64,000 nucleotides of DNA from Bacteroidales bacterium Bact_09. Lineage in GTDB: Bacteria; Bacteroidota; Bacteroidia; Bacteroidales; UBA932. The stretch spans positions 1-64,000 of the forward strand of contig LUZA01000025.1 of NCBI GenBank assembly GCA_001603455.1, written 5' to 3'. Under the pieces are notes generated by a model. The model saw only the letters and a program-made list of their open reading frames with translations, was not told where the DNA came from and did not search any database. The first letter of the stretch is position 1. Every line of letters starts with the position of its first letter. A program made the translations under genes and the position numbers. Shown here piece by piece: positions 16,378-26,082 of this stretch.

Positions 16378-17259
16378 ATGAAGTATATCAAATTAACATA
16401 TCTGGTATTGCTGCTGCTAATCGTCTTGTCACCGGGTTGCACCGAACCCATAGGCCTGCGAAGTGAGGATATGCAACCCAGGCTGGTCATTGCCGGGACA
16501 TTGTCCACTGAACCCGGATACCAGATCATTGAGATATCTTCCACTGCGTCTTATTTTGGTACTGATATGCCTGTCAGCATAGATGCCAGGGAAGTGCGGC
16601 TGAACGGAGAACAACTGGTCCGCGATGCTCCCGGGATTTATGCCATAGGGGAAGGATTTGCCGCAGAAGAAGGGAAGACTTATGTGCTGGAAGTCTGGAT
16701 AGACTTTGACCAGGACGGGCAGGATGAATATTATTCTGCTACCACCACGGTTCCCCATATTCATGTACTGGAAACACTATCGCTCCGGTCCCTGGTTTCG
16801 GGTGATGTCCCGTTTCTGCTTATGGCCGGATTCCAGGATACTCCCGGAGAAGATTATTACGGGGCAGCCCTCTGGATCAACGATGTACTTTACAGTAACA
16901 GGATCCTCAGGTATTATATCCATACACTGAACAATTATACCCAGGATGGGGCTTTTATCCATTATCCCATACCGGAATGGATCATAACCCGGACGCTTAC
17001 CTGGGATAACGGAGAAACATTTAATCTTTTTTCAGGAGATGTGCTGACAGTAGAATTGCAGACATTAAGCAAGGAATATTACCTGTTCCTTCAGGAGGCT
17101 AAGATTGAAAAAAATCAGCATTTTCCGCTGTTTTCAGGTCCGAGGGGCAATGTTACCGGGAATATATCCGGAGGTGCCCTGGGCATTTTCGGGTCCTATG
17201 CCTCGAGCCGTAAATCGGTAACCCTCCCCGAGTGTCCGGGTCTGCCTGTCAGGGATTAG
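16378..17259 (+). CDS. DUF4249 lipoprotein, partner of the TonB receptor
   Basis: The 293-residue product starts with a lipoprotein signal (LLLLIVLSPGC, Cys near residue 21). It continues with the DUF4249 hallmark, a beta-sandwich opening (PRLVIAGTLSTEPGYQIIEISSTASYFG). Members are outer-membrane lipoproteins usually encoded next to a TonB receptor with a regulatory domain, probably helping to capture the ligand. The family function is not established. Its 3' end overlaps the convergent thiamine pyrophosphokinase gene by 11 bases. Confidence 0.88.
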   Translation: MKYIKLTYLVLLLLIVLSPGCTEPIGLRSEDMQPRLVIAGTLSTEPGYQIIEISSTASYFGTDMPVSIDAREVRLNGEQLVRDAPGIYAIGEGFAAEEGKTYVLEVWIDFDQDGQDEYYSATTTVPHIHVLETLSLRSLVSGDVPFLLMAGFQDTPGEDYYGAALWINDVLYSNRILRYYIHTLNNYTQDGAFIHYPIPEWIITRTLTWDNGETFNLFSGDVLTVELQTLSKEYYLFLQEAKIEKNQHFPLFSGPRGNVTGNISGGALGIFGSYASSRKSVTLPECPGLPVRD

Positions 17260-17896
17260 GGTGAGTGAGGTAAACGAGCAGCGGACCGTCCCGGAATGAC
17301 AGTTCCAGTTTTTTTTCCGTACATTGGTTAAGCGTGGCTTTCCACCAGGCGTCAAAAACTACCTGCTCCACCGGATAACGCACTCCCTTAGCGCAAAGCT
17401 TCATGGCCGGATTGAGGGCAAAAAATGAGACAGGCTCTCCCGGAACACAGGGAACAGAGACATGACGGAATCCTTTCTGATCCGTTCTGCCGTGTGCAAA
17501 AACCATAAAAACACCGTAATCTGTTACCATGCGGACAGATTCCATCATGATGGCATAGCTTCCCAGAAGGGATATGTTTCCCAGGGTATGGTCCTCTCTC
17601 CGTCCGGTAGCACCCAGAATGGTAATCGCACGAATTCCTTCTTTATGACAATACAAAATGGCTTTTGTCAAATCATTTGTTTCCTTGCAAGAATCCTCAA
17701 TCAGACGCGAAGCATATTTTTCCCTCAAAGAAGGTGTCAGGGAATCGAGATCACCCACAATGCGGTCCGGGATTCTGTCTTTCAAAGTGTTCACTGCTCC
17801 GTCGGTACATATAAGCATTTTGGCCGTATGCAGGATGTGTAGAGGATAGGGATGAGTGGGATATGCGCCCTGTGCCAGAATAACTGCTTCTTTCAT
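17249..17896 (-). CDS. Thiamine pyrophosphokinase
   Basis: The enzyme transfers pyrophosphate from ATP to thiamine to give thiamine diphosphate. The 215-residue product shows the family motifs CTDGAVNTL, IVGDLDSLTPS, ETNDLTKAI and GATGRREDHTLGN in order. It lies four bases downstream of fmt and is probably the last gene of an alaS-lpt-fmt-thiamine kinase transcript. No TPP riboswitch is visible nearby. Its end overlaps the convergent DUF4249 gene. Confidence 0.93.
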   Translation of the reverse strand: MKEAVILAQGAYPTHPYPLHILHTAKMLICTDGAVNTLKDRIPDRIVGDLDSLTPSLREKYASRLIEDSCKETNDLTKAILYCHKEGIRAITILGATGRREDHTLGNISLLGSYAIMMESVRMVTDYGVFMVFAHGRTDQKGFRHVSVPCVPGEPVSFFALNPAMKLCAKGVRYPVEQVVFDAWWKATLNQCTEKKLELSFRDGPLLVYLTHPNP

Positions 17897-17900
17897 GGTC

Positions 17901-18869
17901 TTATGAAAATGATATCGGTTCGGTTTTTCTGAATCCTGCCAGGAAAGCTTCTATGGATAACTGTTTTTTTCCTGGTGCCTGGATTTCGAGTATATGAACA
18001 AAACCTTCTCTGCAGGCTACTTTCAATGTTTTTTTCTTGTCAGTGAATATGCTGCCCGGGGCATGGCCATGCCTGGCATGCTCGGCTTTTGCCTTGAATA
18101 TCTTCATGTCTGCAGAGATGTCTCCGTTCCTGAGCGTAGAATAAGCACAGGGATACGGGCTCAGGCCTCGGATCAGGTTGACAATCGTGCCGGGTTCCCT
18201 GTCCCAGTCAATACGGCATGTTTTTTTACTTATTTTAGGTGCAGTTTTTAGGTTTTCCCGGGCAACAGGCTGCTGGGGGAACGCTTTCAGACTGCCGGAC
18301 CAAAGTCCGTTAATGGTTCTTGCTACCAGGGGGCCTCCACGGAGCATCATCCGGTCGTGCAGGGAACCAGCATTGTCTGTATCCGAGATGGTGATGTGTT
18401 CCTGCAGGAGAATACCACCGGTATCCATATGATCGTCAATCAGAAAGGTTGTAAGTCCTGTTTCCGTTTCTCCGTTTATGATAGCATGATTGATAGGAGC
18501 AGCTCCCCTGTACATGGGGAGTAGCGATGCGTGCAAATTAAAACAACCGTGGGTGGGCAACTGCCATACCTGGCGGGGCAGTATTCTGAAAGCGACCACT
18601 ACAAATATAGGGACGTTCCACCGGGAAAGATTTTCCAGGAATGACGGGTCTTTGAGCATGACCGGCTGCAGGACCGGAATCCCGAGTGCGAGTGCTGTTT
18701 TTTTTACCTCGGAAGGACGCAATTCCTGTCCTCTTCCGGCAGGTTTGTCCGGAATCGTTACAACACCACTGACCGGATACCCTTGTCCGACGAGCCACGA
18801 AAGGATGCCGGCAGCAAAAGCCGGCGTACCCATAAAAACGATGTTAGGCTTGTCGTTTATCTTTGTCAT
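17901..18869 (-). CDS. fmt: Methionyl-tRNA formyltransferase
   Basis: Fmt formylates initiator Met-tRNA with 10-formyl-tetrahydrofolate. The 322-residue product has the N-terminal NIVFMGTPAFAAG. The catalytic block is CFNLHASLLPMYRGAAPI (Asn and His), with the later DDHMDTGGILL (Asp). The C-terminal OB-like tRNA-binding domain begins near residue 205. Its start overlaps the end of the upstream Lpt permease by 26 bases, suggesting coupled translation. Confidence 0.97.
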   Translation of the reverse strand: MTKINDKPNIVFMGTPAFAAGILSWLVGQGYPVSGVVTIPDKPAGRGQELRPSEVKKTALALGIPVLQPVMLKDPSFLENLSRWNVPIFVVVAFRILPRQVWQLPTHGCFNLHASLLPMYRGAAPINHAIINGETETGLTTFLIDDHMDTGGILLQEHITISDTDNAGSLHDRMMLRGGPLVARTINGLWSGSLKAFPQQPVARENLKTAPKISKKTCRIDWDREPGTIVNLIRGLSPYPCAYSTLRNGDISADMKIFKAKAEHARHGHAPGSIFTDKKKTLKVACREGFVHILEIQAPGKKQLSIEAFLAGFRKTEPISFS

Positions 18870-20301
18870 GACGCAGAGGAAAATGTTTTTTGAGTTTGTT
18901 GATCAACGCAAGATACGCATCTTTGTTGAATAATGCCGAGTCTGTTGTGGCTTTATAAGTAAGGAAAACGCCAATGGGAAGCAATACAAATGCGGAAACC
19001 AGCGTTCCCATGGCGGCCGAGATCGATCCGTCTGTGGCTAGTTTTTTGCCCGATATGTCGATAACATAATATACTACAAAAAAGAGCATAGATACGATTA
19101 CGGGAGTACCCAGTCCGCCTTTGCGGATGATCGCTCCCAGAGGTGCTCCAATGAAAAAGAAAATAAAACAGGCAAAGGCAACCGTGAATTTTCTGTACCA
19201 TTCCACGTTTGTCCTTCTCAGCGGCAAATGTATCTGTACCTCTTCTATCATGAAATTGTCCACCTGGTTTGACATCTGGTCCACTTTTCCTATAGCCCTG
19301 TTCAACAGGTCCGGGTATTGCGGGTTTTCTTCAGGGACGGGTAACTGATCAATGGGGAAAATTTCCCGAAAATGTTGTTTATTAGCTGTATCCAGCTGCC
19401 GGGAATAATTCAGACCGCCAGCGACCAACAAGCGTTTAAGGAACTGAGTACGTGCTATGGAATAGAGCGAATCGAGCGAGTCGCGTCTGTGGCCAAGGCT
19501 GCTAAGTCCCTGGGCCATCACATCACTTCCAAACCGGTCCCCGTCACGCCGCTGGAAGGCATAATTATTCAGTTCTATGATGATATCCTGTTTGTCGAAC
19601 TTGATTCGCTGCATGGCAAAGGAAGTATCTGACGAAGATTTCCTTTCACCTTCTTCGTAAGTCTCGCCGCTAAAAAGGGTAAAGATGATGTTTTTTTTGT
19701 CTTCGGTAAGCCTGACAGCGCCAGAATCGGCAAGTGTTACATTGTTGTTTCCCCTATTGGAACTATGGTTGTATACCATAACATCATACAACATGTCGGT
19801 ATTGTTGTCCCTCTTTTCAACCCTCAGGCTGTAATTATCTATTCCGTTATAAAAGATACCTGTGGGAATACGAATCTCTTCTTTGGTCCGGGAAATGTCG
19901 TCGCGTAAAGCAAAAATGTTTTTGTGAGCCAGCGGCATCAGGTTATTGGCAGCTAAGAACGCGGCAACGGAGATGATTATTGACAGGATAATGAGCGGAC
20001 GCATAATACGTTGAAGGGGTATCCCGGCGGCTTTCATGGCCAGCAGTTCATTGAATTCCCCCAGGTTTCCCATGGTCATGATCGATGCCAGCAGGGTAGC
20101 CAGGGGAAGTGCCATGGGGATCACCGTACAGGTGCCCCAGAAAAGAAACTCCAGAATCACCTTCAGTCCAAGCCCTTTTCCGACCAGTTCGTCAATATAT
20201 ACCCACAAGAACTGCAATACAAGTACAAAAAGAACGATGAAGATCGTCAGAAACAAGGGGCCCAGAAAAGAACGGACCAGAAAACGGTCAAATATTTTCA
20301 C
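18844..20301 (-). CDS. LptF/LptG-family permease (second copy)
   Basis: This 485-residue member is longer than the one at 9303-10403 because its periplasmic domain is enlarged (residues about 130-370). Membrane segments lie near residues 15-35, 55-75, 100-120 and in three at the C-terminus. The motif NLGEFNELLAMKAAGIPLQRIMRPL is the expected coupling region. It should work with LptB, and perhaps with the first copy, in the lipopolysaccharide extraction complex. It follows alaS by 11 bases. Confidence 0.9.
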   Translation of the reverse strand: MKIFDRFLVRSFLGPLFLTIFIVLFVLVLQFLWVYIDELVGKGLGLKVILEFLFWGTCTVIPMALPLATLLASIMTMGNLGEFNELLAMKAAGIPLQRIMRPLIILSIIISVAAFLAANNLMPLAHKNIFALRDDISRTKEEIRIPTGIFYNGIDNYSLRVEKRDNNTDMLYDVMVYNHSSNRGNNNVTLADSGAVRLTEDKKNIIFTLFSGETYEEGERKSSSDTSFAMQRIKFDKQDIIIELNNYAFQRRDGDRFGSDVMAQGLSSLGHRRDSLDSLYSIARTQFLKRLLVAGGLNYSRQLDTANKQHFREIFPIDQLPVPEENPQYPDLLNRAIGKVDQMSNQVDNFMIEEVQIHLPLRRTNVEWYRKFTVAFACFIFFFIGAPLGAIIRKGGLGTPVIVSMLFFVVYYVIDISGKKLATDGSISAAMGTLVSAFVLLPIGVFLTYKATTDSALFNKDAYLALINKLKKHFPLRHDKDKRQA

Positions 20302-20312
20302 CGGCGGTCATT

Positions 20313-22928
20313 TTAAGGGTTTTTCAATGCATCGGCAATAGTATCCAGAGCGGCCTGAAGACCTTCCGGGTTTTTGCCTCCCGCAGTTGCGTAAAAATCT
20401 TGACCTCCGCCGCCGCCGCCAATATGGCGGGATGCCTTACGGACAATCCCGGCTGCGTTCAGCCCTGCCTCTACAAGGTCAGGTGAAAGGAGCAGGGTCA
20501 GATTGGCTTTGCCGTTGTGTTCAAACGCAGCGGCAAAGGCCATATTGCCGTGATCCGTGTCGCGGAATGAGAAAGCCAGGTCTTTCACCATCTCGGGCAT
20601 GTATATACCGCGTAAAGATACAAATTGGATGCCGTTCAGATCTTTCCGCTGTTCCCACAGTGATTTACGCAGGGCGGCTGCTCTCTCGCGCATGTTCTGC
20701 TCCAACGCCTTGCGCAGTTCATCGTTTTCCCTGATCAATTTCTGCAACGAGGTAATAACGTCCGGATGATCGTTCATCATGCTCCTGACTCCGGCAAGGA
20801 TTGTTTCCATTTCTTCTATTTTCCGTTCTACGGCAAGACCCGTGACAGCCTCTATTCTTCTTACACCCGCTGCAATGGCCCCTTCGCTAACGATTTTGAA
20901 TATCCCGATATTTCCGGTGGCAGAAGTATGCGTACCACCACACAATTCAACGGAATCGCCAAAGCGGATAACCCGTACCTTATTCCCGTATTTTTCTCCG
21001 AACAAAGCCATGGCACCCATCTGCCTGGCTTCATCCAGAGGTACATCCTGCAGGGTTTGCCGGGTGATGTTGTCCCGTATGAGGCGATTGACCAGGCGTT
21101 CTGTATTCCTGATCTCTTCCGGTTCAAGTCTGGCATAATGGGAGAAATCAAATCTCAGTCCTTCGGCAGAAACATGCGAACCTTTTTGTTCTATATGAAG
21201 ACCCAGGACCTGCCTGAGGGCATAGTGCAGCAGGTGTGTTGCCGTATGGTTGTTGGTAATGGCCTGGCGACGTTCCTGGTCAACGATGGCACAGAACTCG
21301 GTCTCTGGGTTTTCCGGGGCTTTTGCCGCAATATGAAGGATCAGGTTGTTCTCCTTAACGGTATCTGTGATGTATATCTTTTCTCCCTGTGGATTTTCCA
21401 GATAGCCTTTATCTCCGGTTTGACCCCCGCTCTCGGCATAAAAAGGTGTCTGATCCAGCACGATCTGGTAAAATTCTCGGTTTTTTGATTTTACTTTCCT
21501 GTAACGAGTTATCCTCGCATAGGCCATTGTGGTTTCATATCCAAGAAAAACCGGCTGGATGAACGGTCTTATTTCCACCCAATCTCCTTCTTTTGCCTGG
21601 GTCGCTTTCCTGGCTCTGTCTTTTTGCGCCTGTAACTCTTCTTCGAATTCGGCAATATTTACCTGAAGTCCTTTTTCTTTTGCCATCAGGATCGTTAAAT
21701 CCAGCGGGAATCCATAGGTGTCGTAAAGCAGGAATGCGTCTTTACCGCTGAACTCTTTCAGCGTTTTATCCTGGGTGAAGTAATCGAACAGATGGACCCC
21801 TTTTTCCAGGGCTCGCAGGAATGCCTCTTCTTCCTGGCGAATAATGTTTTGGATGAGTTCCCGCTGCCGGTCCAGTTCCGGGAAGGCTTCTCCCATTTCC
21901 TTTATCAGTGCGGGGACCAAATCACACAGGAATGGTTTGTCAAATTCCAGGAAGGTGTATCCGTAACGAACCGCCCGGCGGATAATACGCCGTATAACGT
22001 ATCCGGCTTTAACATTGGAGGGAAGCTGGCCATCCGCAATCGAGAAACAAATGGCCCTGAGATGGTCTGCCACAACACGCATAGCTATGTCCACCTGCTT
22101 GTCCTTTCCGTATTCCTTGTGGCATAACCGGCTAATGGCACAGATCAGATTCTGGAACAGGTCCGTATCGTAATTGCTGTATTTACCCTGAATGGCCATA
22201 CACAACCGTTCCAATCCCATACCGGTATCGACATGCTTTTGTGGAAGCATGGCCAGTGTCCCGTCAGCTTTACGGTTAAATTGTATGAAGACAAGGTTCC
22301 AGATTTCCACAACCAGGGGGTGGCCTGTGTTGACAAGGTACACTCCTGGCACTTGCGCACGGTCCCCGGGAGCCCTCAGATCAACATGGATTTCGCTGCA
22401 TGGTCCGCATGGTCCGGTTTCTCCCATTTCCCAAAAATTGTCTTTTTTATTTCCCGGGATGATCCTTTCCGGAGGCAGGAATCGTTCCCAGATAGCACGA
22501 GATTCTTCATCGGGATCAAGCTGTTCTTCCTCAGCTCCCTCAAAGACAGTGGCATAAAGACGATCTGCATCGAGTTTAAAAACCTGATGAAGCAGCTCCC
22601 AGGCCCAGGCGATAGCTTCTTTCTTGAAATAGTCCCCGAAACTCCAGTTGCCCAGCATCTCGAACATTGTGTGATGGTAGGTGTCGTGTCCGACTTCTTC
22701 CAGATCATTGTGCTTTCCGCTCACCCTCAGGCATTTTTGCGTGTTGGCCACGCGTTTGTATGCAGCGGGTTCATTTCCCAGAAACCAGTCCTTGAACTGG
22801 TTCATTCCTGCATTTGTGAACATGAGTGTGGGGTCGTTCTTAATAACCATAGGGGCCGAAGGCACAATGGTATGACCCTTTTTTTCAAAGAATTCCAAAA
22901 AAGTCTTCCTGATATCGCCAGATGTCAT
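20313..22928 (-). CDS. alaS: Alanyl-tRNA synthetase
   Basis: AlaS charges tRNA-Ala and edits Ser and Gly errors. The start chosen is the ATG at 22928 (MTSGDIRKTFLEFFEKKGH, 871 residues) rather than the track's TTG six bases upstream. Seen in order are the class II core (NAGMNQFKDWFLG), the editing-site HTATHLLHYA with CGGTHTSATGNIG, and a glycine-rich DHHA1 domain at the C-terminus (IGGGGGGQDFYATAGG). A TATATTTG box lies 19 bases before the ATG. It leads a four-gene minus-strand transcript. Confidence 0.97.
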   Translation of the reverse strand: MTSGDIRKTFLEFFEKKGHTIVPSAPMVIKNDPTLMFTNAGMNQFKDWFLGNEPAAYKRVANTQKCLRVSGKHNDLEEVGHDTYHHTMFEMLGNWSFGDYFKKEAIAWAWELLHQVFKLDADRLYATVFEGAEEEQLDPDEESRAIWERFLPPERIIPGNKKDNFWEMGETGPCGPCSEIHVDLRAPGDRAQVPGVYLVNTGHPLVVEIWNLVFIQFNRKADGTLAMLPQKHVDTGMGLERLCMAIQGKYSNYDTDLFQNLICAISRLCHKEYGKDKQVDIAMRVVADHLRAICFSIADGQLPSNVKAGYVIRRIIRRAVRYGYTFLEFDKPFLCDLVPALIKEMGEAFPELDRQRELIQNIIRQEEEAFLRALEKGVHLFDYFTQDKTLKEFSGKDAFLLYDTYGFPLDLTILMAKEKGLQVNIAEFEEELQAQKDRARKATQAKEGDWVEIRPFIQPVFLGYETTMAYARITRYRKVKSKNREFYQIVLDQTPFYAESGGQTGDKGYLENPQGEKIYITDTVKENNLILHIAAKAPENPETEFCAIVDQERRQAITNNHTATHLLHYALRQVLGLHIEQKGSHVSAEGLRFDFSHYARLEPEEIRNTERLVNRLIRDNITRQTLQDVPLDEARQMGAMALFGEKYGNKVRVIRFGDSVELCGGTHTSATGNIGIFKIVSEGAIAAGVRRIEAVTGLAVERKIEEMETILAGVRSMMNDHPDVITSLQKLIRENDELRKALEQNMRERAAALRKSLWEQRKDLNGIQFVSLRGIYMPEMVKDLAFSFRDTDHGNMAFAAAFEHNGKANLTLLLSPDLVEAGLNAAGIVRKASRHIGGGGGGQDFYATAGGKNPEGLQAALDTIADALKNP

Positions 22929-22947
22929 TTTCAATAATATTAACAGG

Positions 22948-22984
22948 CAAATATACCGCTTTTTACTAAAAATATTTATCTTTG
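22948..22984. promoter_or_regulatory. Divergent promoters for alaS and the M23 cluster
   Basis: The minus strand has TATATTTG at 22955-22948, the plus strand TATCTTTG at 22977-22984, with 21 bases between. The plus box lies 27 bases before the M23 ATG at 23012. The spacing places the expected -33 region of each promoter on top of the other's -7 box; no TTTG is seen there. Confidence 0.62.
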
Positions 22985-23011
22985 CATGTTAATCACCTGT
23001 TAACAACTTTA

Positions 23012-23977
23012 ATGGAGGGAAGAAAAAAATACAAATACAATCCGGAAACACTGTCCTACGAACTGCAAAGACCCACATTGCGTTTTTATTTATTACGGAT
23101 TTTGATCATTCTGCCCGTAAGCCTGATTGTAGCTTTGGGTTATTATATGCTTTATACGGAAGGGTTGAAACTCAAAACTCCCAGGACTGCCAGACTGGAA
23201 AGAGAATATAACAATGCAAAATCAGGTCTTGAGTTGCTCAATAAACAGATAGCACAATCCGAAAAGAGACTGGAAAACCTGCAGCTCAGGGATAACAGTA
23301 TCTACAGGAATATCTTTGGGATGGAACAAATACCTCCCGAGGTCAGAAATGCCGGCTTTGGCGGGTCCAATAGATATCCTTACCTGGAATATGCCGATAA
23401 TTCAAAATTATTGATGACAACGGCTTTGAATTTCGATAAGATCATGAAAAAGGCTTATATTCAGTCCAGATCCTTTGACGATGTGGAACGCGTTGCCGGA
23501 CAGGTTGGAGAAGTCGCCAAGTGCATTCCTTCTATTTTACCCATTCCCGAAGACACCAGGAATTTCAGATGGTCGGGTGCCTTTGGATACAGAAAAGATC
23601 CCATATACGGGGACATCAGGATGCACGAAGGGATCGATCTGACAGGGGCTCCCAATTCCCCGGTGTATGCCACAGGAGACGGGAAAATTGAATCTATCCG
23701 TTACGAATACAACGGGTACGGTCGTTATATCCTCGTAGACCATGGCTTTGGGTACAAGACACGTTATGCTCACCTGAACGATGCCCTGGTATATGAAGGG
23801 CAGCTTGTTAAACGCGGAGAACGGATAGGCTTGCTGGGATCGACGGGTAAATCTACGGGTCCCCATGTACATTACGAGGTGATCTATATGGGACGTCCCG
23901 TCAATCCTTATAATTATTTTAACAACAACATCGCAAGTAACGATTACCATGCGGTGATCCTGGGCGGACGCCAATAA
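23012..23977 (+). CDS. M23-family metallopeptidase, membrane-anchored (copy 1)
   Basis: LytM-type enzymes cut peptide cross-links in murein. From the ATG at 23012 the product has 321 residues; the track's TTG start overlaps the promoter. A cytoplasmic KYKYNPETLSYE segment precedes one membrane helix (about residues 30-50), then a coiled coil (residues 60-95) and the M23 domain. Zinc and catalytic residues are present: MHEGIDLTG, TRYAHLND and GPHVHYEVI. The layout resembles envelope-elongation M23 proteins. A diverged paralog follows after nine bases, and the 16-gene run starts here. Confidence 0.9.
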   Translation: MEGRKKYKYNPETLSYELQRPTLRFYLLRILIILPVSLIVALGYYMLYTEGLKLKTPRTARLEREYNNAKSGLELLNKQIAQSEKRLENLQLRDNSIYRNIFGMEQIPPEVRNAGFGGSNRYPYLEYADNSKLLMTTALNFDKIMKKAYIQSRSFDDVERVAGQVGEVAKCIPSILPIPEDTRNFRWSGAFGYRKDPIYGDIRMHEGIDLTGAPNSPVYATGDGKIESIRYEYNGYGRYILVDHGFGYKTRYAHLNDALVYEGQLVKRGERIGLLGSTGKSTGPHVHYEVIYMGRPVNPYNYFNNNIASNDYHAVILGGRQ

Positions 23978-23986
23978 CTTCTGAAA

Positions 23987-24943
23987 ATGAACCGTTATCA
24001 GTTCAATGAGGAAAAATTGGAATTCACCAGAGTGCGTCCTGATTTCAAAACGGTATTAAAGCGCATCTTTTGGGTATTCCTGGGCAGCATTGGCCTTGCC
24101 CTTGTTTATTATTTAATATTCGGAATGTTTATTTTTTCTCCTGCAGAAAGAAATCTTGTCAGGGAAACACAGTTGATGCAGAGCGAATACGAACGGCTGA
24201 GCCGTGAGATGAATAATCTGAATAGGGTTATTGAAGAGCTTGATATGCGGGACCGCAGCATCTATGGAACGGTACTCCATTCCACCCCGCTGGAATTGAC
24301 AGAAGAGACAGATATCACACATTACCGCATACTTATGGAAGATCCGTCATTTGCCCTTGCTTATCATGCCGATTCTGTCATAACGGGTCTGGAACGTCGG
24401 GCTGCATTGGTTACCAGGGCCCTTTACATGGCTGCCAACCAGGTATATGGCAAATTGGACAGTCTGAAATATCTCCCGGCCGCTTTTCCCTTGAGGAATC
24501 CTTCCATGGAAGCCATGGGTGCTACCACAGGGCGGTGCATACATCCTTTTTACAAAATACCTATAGATCATGAAGGAATGGACTTTTTGGTGGGGTTGGG
24601 CACTGATGTACTGGCTACGGCAGACGGCCAGGTGATCAGTGTATCGCGTTCGGCAAGAGGACAGGGGAATGTAGTGGAGATAGCGCACCCATACAGGGGT
24701 TATACCACTGTATATGCCCACTTAAGCGATATGTTCGTTAGAAAAGGACAGCTTGTAACAAGGGGTATGGCCATAGCCCGTGTGGGATCTACCGGAATGT
24801 CTTTCATGCCGCACCTGCATTATGAAGTCAGGCAATATGGCCAGGTAAGGGATCCGGTGCATTACTACTTTATGGAAGTTATGCCGCGGGAATACCATCA
24901 GATCATGCTGACGGCATACAATACAGGTCAATCATTAGATTAG
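23987..24943 (+). CDS. M23-family metallopeptidase, membrane-anchored (copy 2)
   Basis: This 318-residue protein has the same plan as its upstream neighbour: a YQFNEEKLEFTRVRPDFKT start, one membrane helix (about 28-50), a coiled coil, and an M23 domain with DHEGMDFLVG, TTVYAHLSDM and MPHLHYEVRQ. All metal ligands are kept, so both copies could be active. The shared short cytoplasmic motif (a YxFNxExLxF-like sequence) suggests a common partner inside the cell. The pair clearly arose by tandem duplication. Confidence 0.9.
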   Translation: MNRYQFNEEKLEFTRVRPDFKTVLKRIFWVFLGSIGLALVYYLIFGMFIFSPAERNLVRETQLMQSEYERLSREMNNLNRVIEELDMRDRSIYGTVLHSTPLELTEETDITHYRILMEDPSFALAYHADSVITGLERRAALVTRALYMAANQVYGKLDSLKYLPAAFPLRNPSMEAMGATTGRCIHPFYKIPIDHEGMDFLVGLGTDVLATADGQVISVSRSARGQGNVVEIAHPYRGYTTVYAHLSDMFVRKGQLVTRGMAIARVGSTGMSFMPHLHYEVRQYGQVRDPVHYYFMEVMPREYHQIMLTAYNTGQSLD

Positions 24944-24949
24944 CAGGAT

Positions 24950-25270
24950 ATGGAAAAATTGTACTATACCATTGGTGAAGTGGCCGAAATGTTAGGAGAA
25001 AGTACCTCTCTGATCCGGTTCTGGTCTACCACGTTTAGTGAATTCATCAAACCGGTGCGCAACAAAAAAGGAAACCGTCTTTTTACAGCAGAAGATGTGG
25101 CTAATTACAAGATCATTCATCATCTTGTTAAAGACAGGGGCATGACACTGGAAGGAGCCAGAAAGCGGATGCATGATAACAAGGAAGGGGAGGACAGAAC
25201 GGTTGACATCATCGCTTCGCTCAACAGAATCAAATCTCAACTGGTGGAAATCAGGGATATGATAGGATGA
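24950..25270 (+). CDS. MerR-family transcriptional regulator
   Basis: The 106-residue product is a short MerR protein with the winged-helix start LYYTIGEVAEMLGESTSLIRFW, wing residues GNRLFTAEDV, and a short C-terminal helix. It lacks the cysteine-rich effector loop of metal-sensing members. It may be a nucleoid- or division-linked MerR, but its targets are not known. It lies seven bases after the second M23 gene and overlaps the next gene by four bases (ATGA). Confidence 0.88.
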   Translation: MEKLYYTIGEVAEMLGESTSLIRFWSTTFSEFIKPVRNKKGNRLFTAEDVANYKIIHHLVKDRGMTLEGARKRMHDNKEGEDRTVDIIASLNRIKSQLVEIRDMIG

Positions 25271-26067
25271 AACTCAGGGTGGCAGATATTATTCAGGTCC
25301 TGGAACAATGGGCCCCTTCGCGGTTGCAGGAAGAATGGGACAATTCGGGACTTTGTATCGGGAACCCGCTGACTCCGGTCAGGGGTGTTCTGGTTTGTCT
25401 TGACTGTACTCCGGAAGTGATAGAAGAAGCTGTTGCAGGTGGCCTGAACATGATAGTATCACATCACCCGCTGATCTTCAAAGGATTGAAACATTTACGG
25501 GAGGAAACACCGGTGGAACAGTCCGTAGCCCTGGCCGTGCGGAGCAATATGGTGGTGTATTCCATGCATACCAATGCCGACAAGATCATGGACGGGGTCA
25601 GCGGAGCCATGGCACGGGCGCTGGAACTTCAAAACGTTTCCATTTTAGCTCCCGATCCAGGCTGCCATTCAGATCCCAGTACCTGTGGATTGGGAGTTGT
25701 GGGGGACCTGCCCCGAGCAATGGCTACGGAGGATTTTTTCACCCTTCTTAAAAAAGCCTTTTTCCTGGAACACTTCAAAGCTTCTGTTGCTTTTCATTCC
25801 CGCATTTCAAGAGTGGCTCTTTGCGGGGGAAGCGGATCTTCTCTTATTCCTTCTGCATTAGGCTCGGAAGCCCAGGTGTTTGTTAGTGCCGACTTTAGTT
25901 ATCATGCTTATTTTGAAACAGTTCCACATATGATGCTGGTCGATATTGGGCATTATGAATCAGAAGCGGGTATCCAGGATCAGATCTGCAAGGAGCTTAG
26001 AAAAAAATTCCCTACCTTTGCCGTCCGCAAAACACAGATCCACACCAATCCCATCCGATATTATTAA
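25267..26067 (+). CDS. Nif3/DUF34-family dinuclear metal protein
   Basis: Nif3 proteins form hexameric rings with a two-metal site; some act as GTP cyclohydrolase-like or metal-handling proteins, but the general role is uncertain. The 266-residue product shows the metal motifs VSHHPLIFKGL, YSMHTNADKI and DIGHYESE. It is the short form, without the roughly 100-residue middle insert common in Bacteroidota homologs. The ATG overlaps the MerR stop (ATGA). Confidence 0.88.
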   Translation: MKLRVADIIQVLEQWAPSRLQEEWDNSGLCIGNPLTPVRGVLVCLDCTPEVIEEAVAGGLNMIVSHHPLIFKGLKHLREETPVEQSVALAVRSNMVVYSMHTNADKIMDGVSGAMARALELQNVSILAPDPGCHSDPSTCGLGVVGDLPRAMATEDFFTLLKKAFFLEHFKASVAFHSRISRVALCGGSGSSLIPSALGSEAQVFVSADFSYHAYFETVPHMMLVDIGHYESEAGIQDQICKELRKKFPTFAVRKTQIHTNPIRYY

Positions 26068-26082
26068 ATTATCAATTATATT

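Noticed and set aside
16378-17259. SusD-like assignment for the lipoprotein after the TonB receptor
   Set aside because: Length (293) and sequence match DUF4249, not the roughly 500-residue SusD fold; the receptor also lacks SusC features.
22982-23011. TTG start for M23 copy 1 as in the track
   Set aside because: It lies in the -7 box; the ATG at 23012 follows a proper leader.
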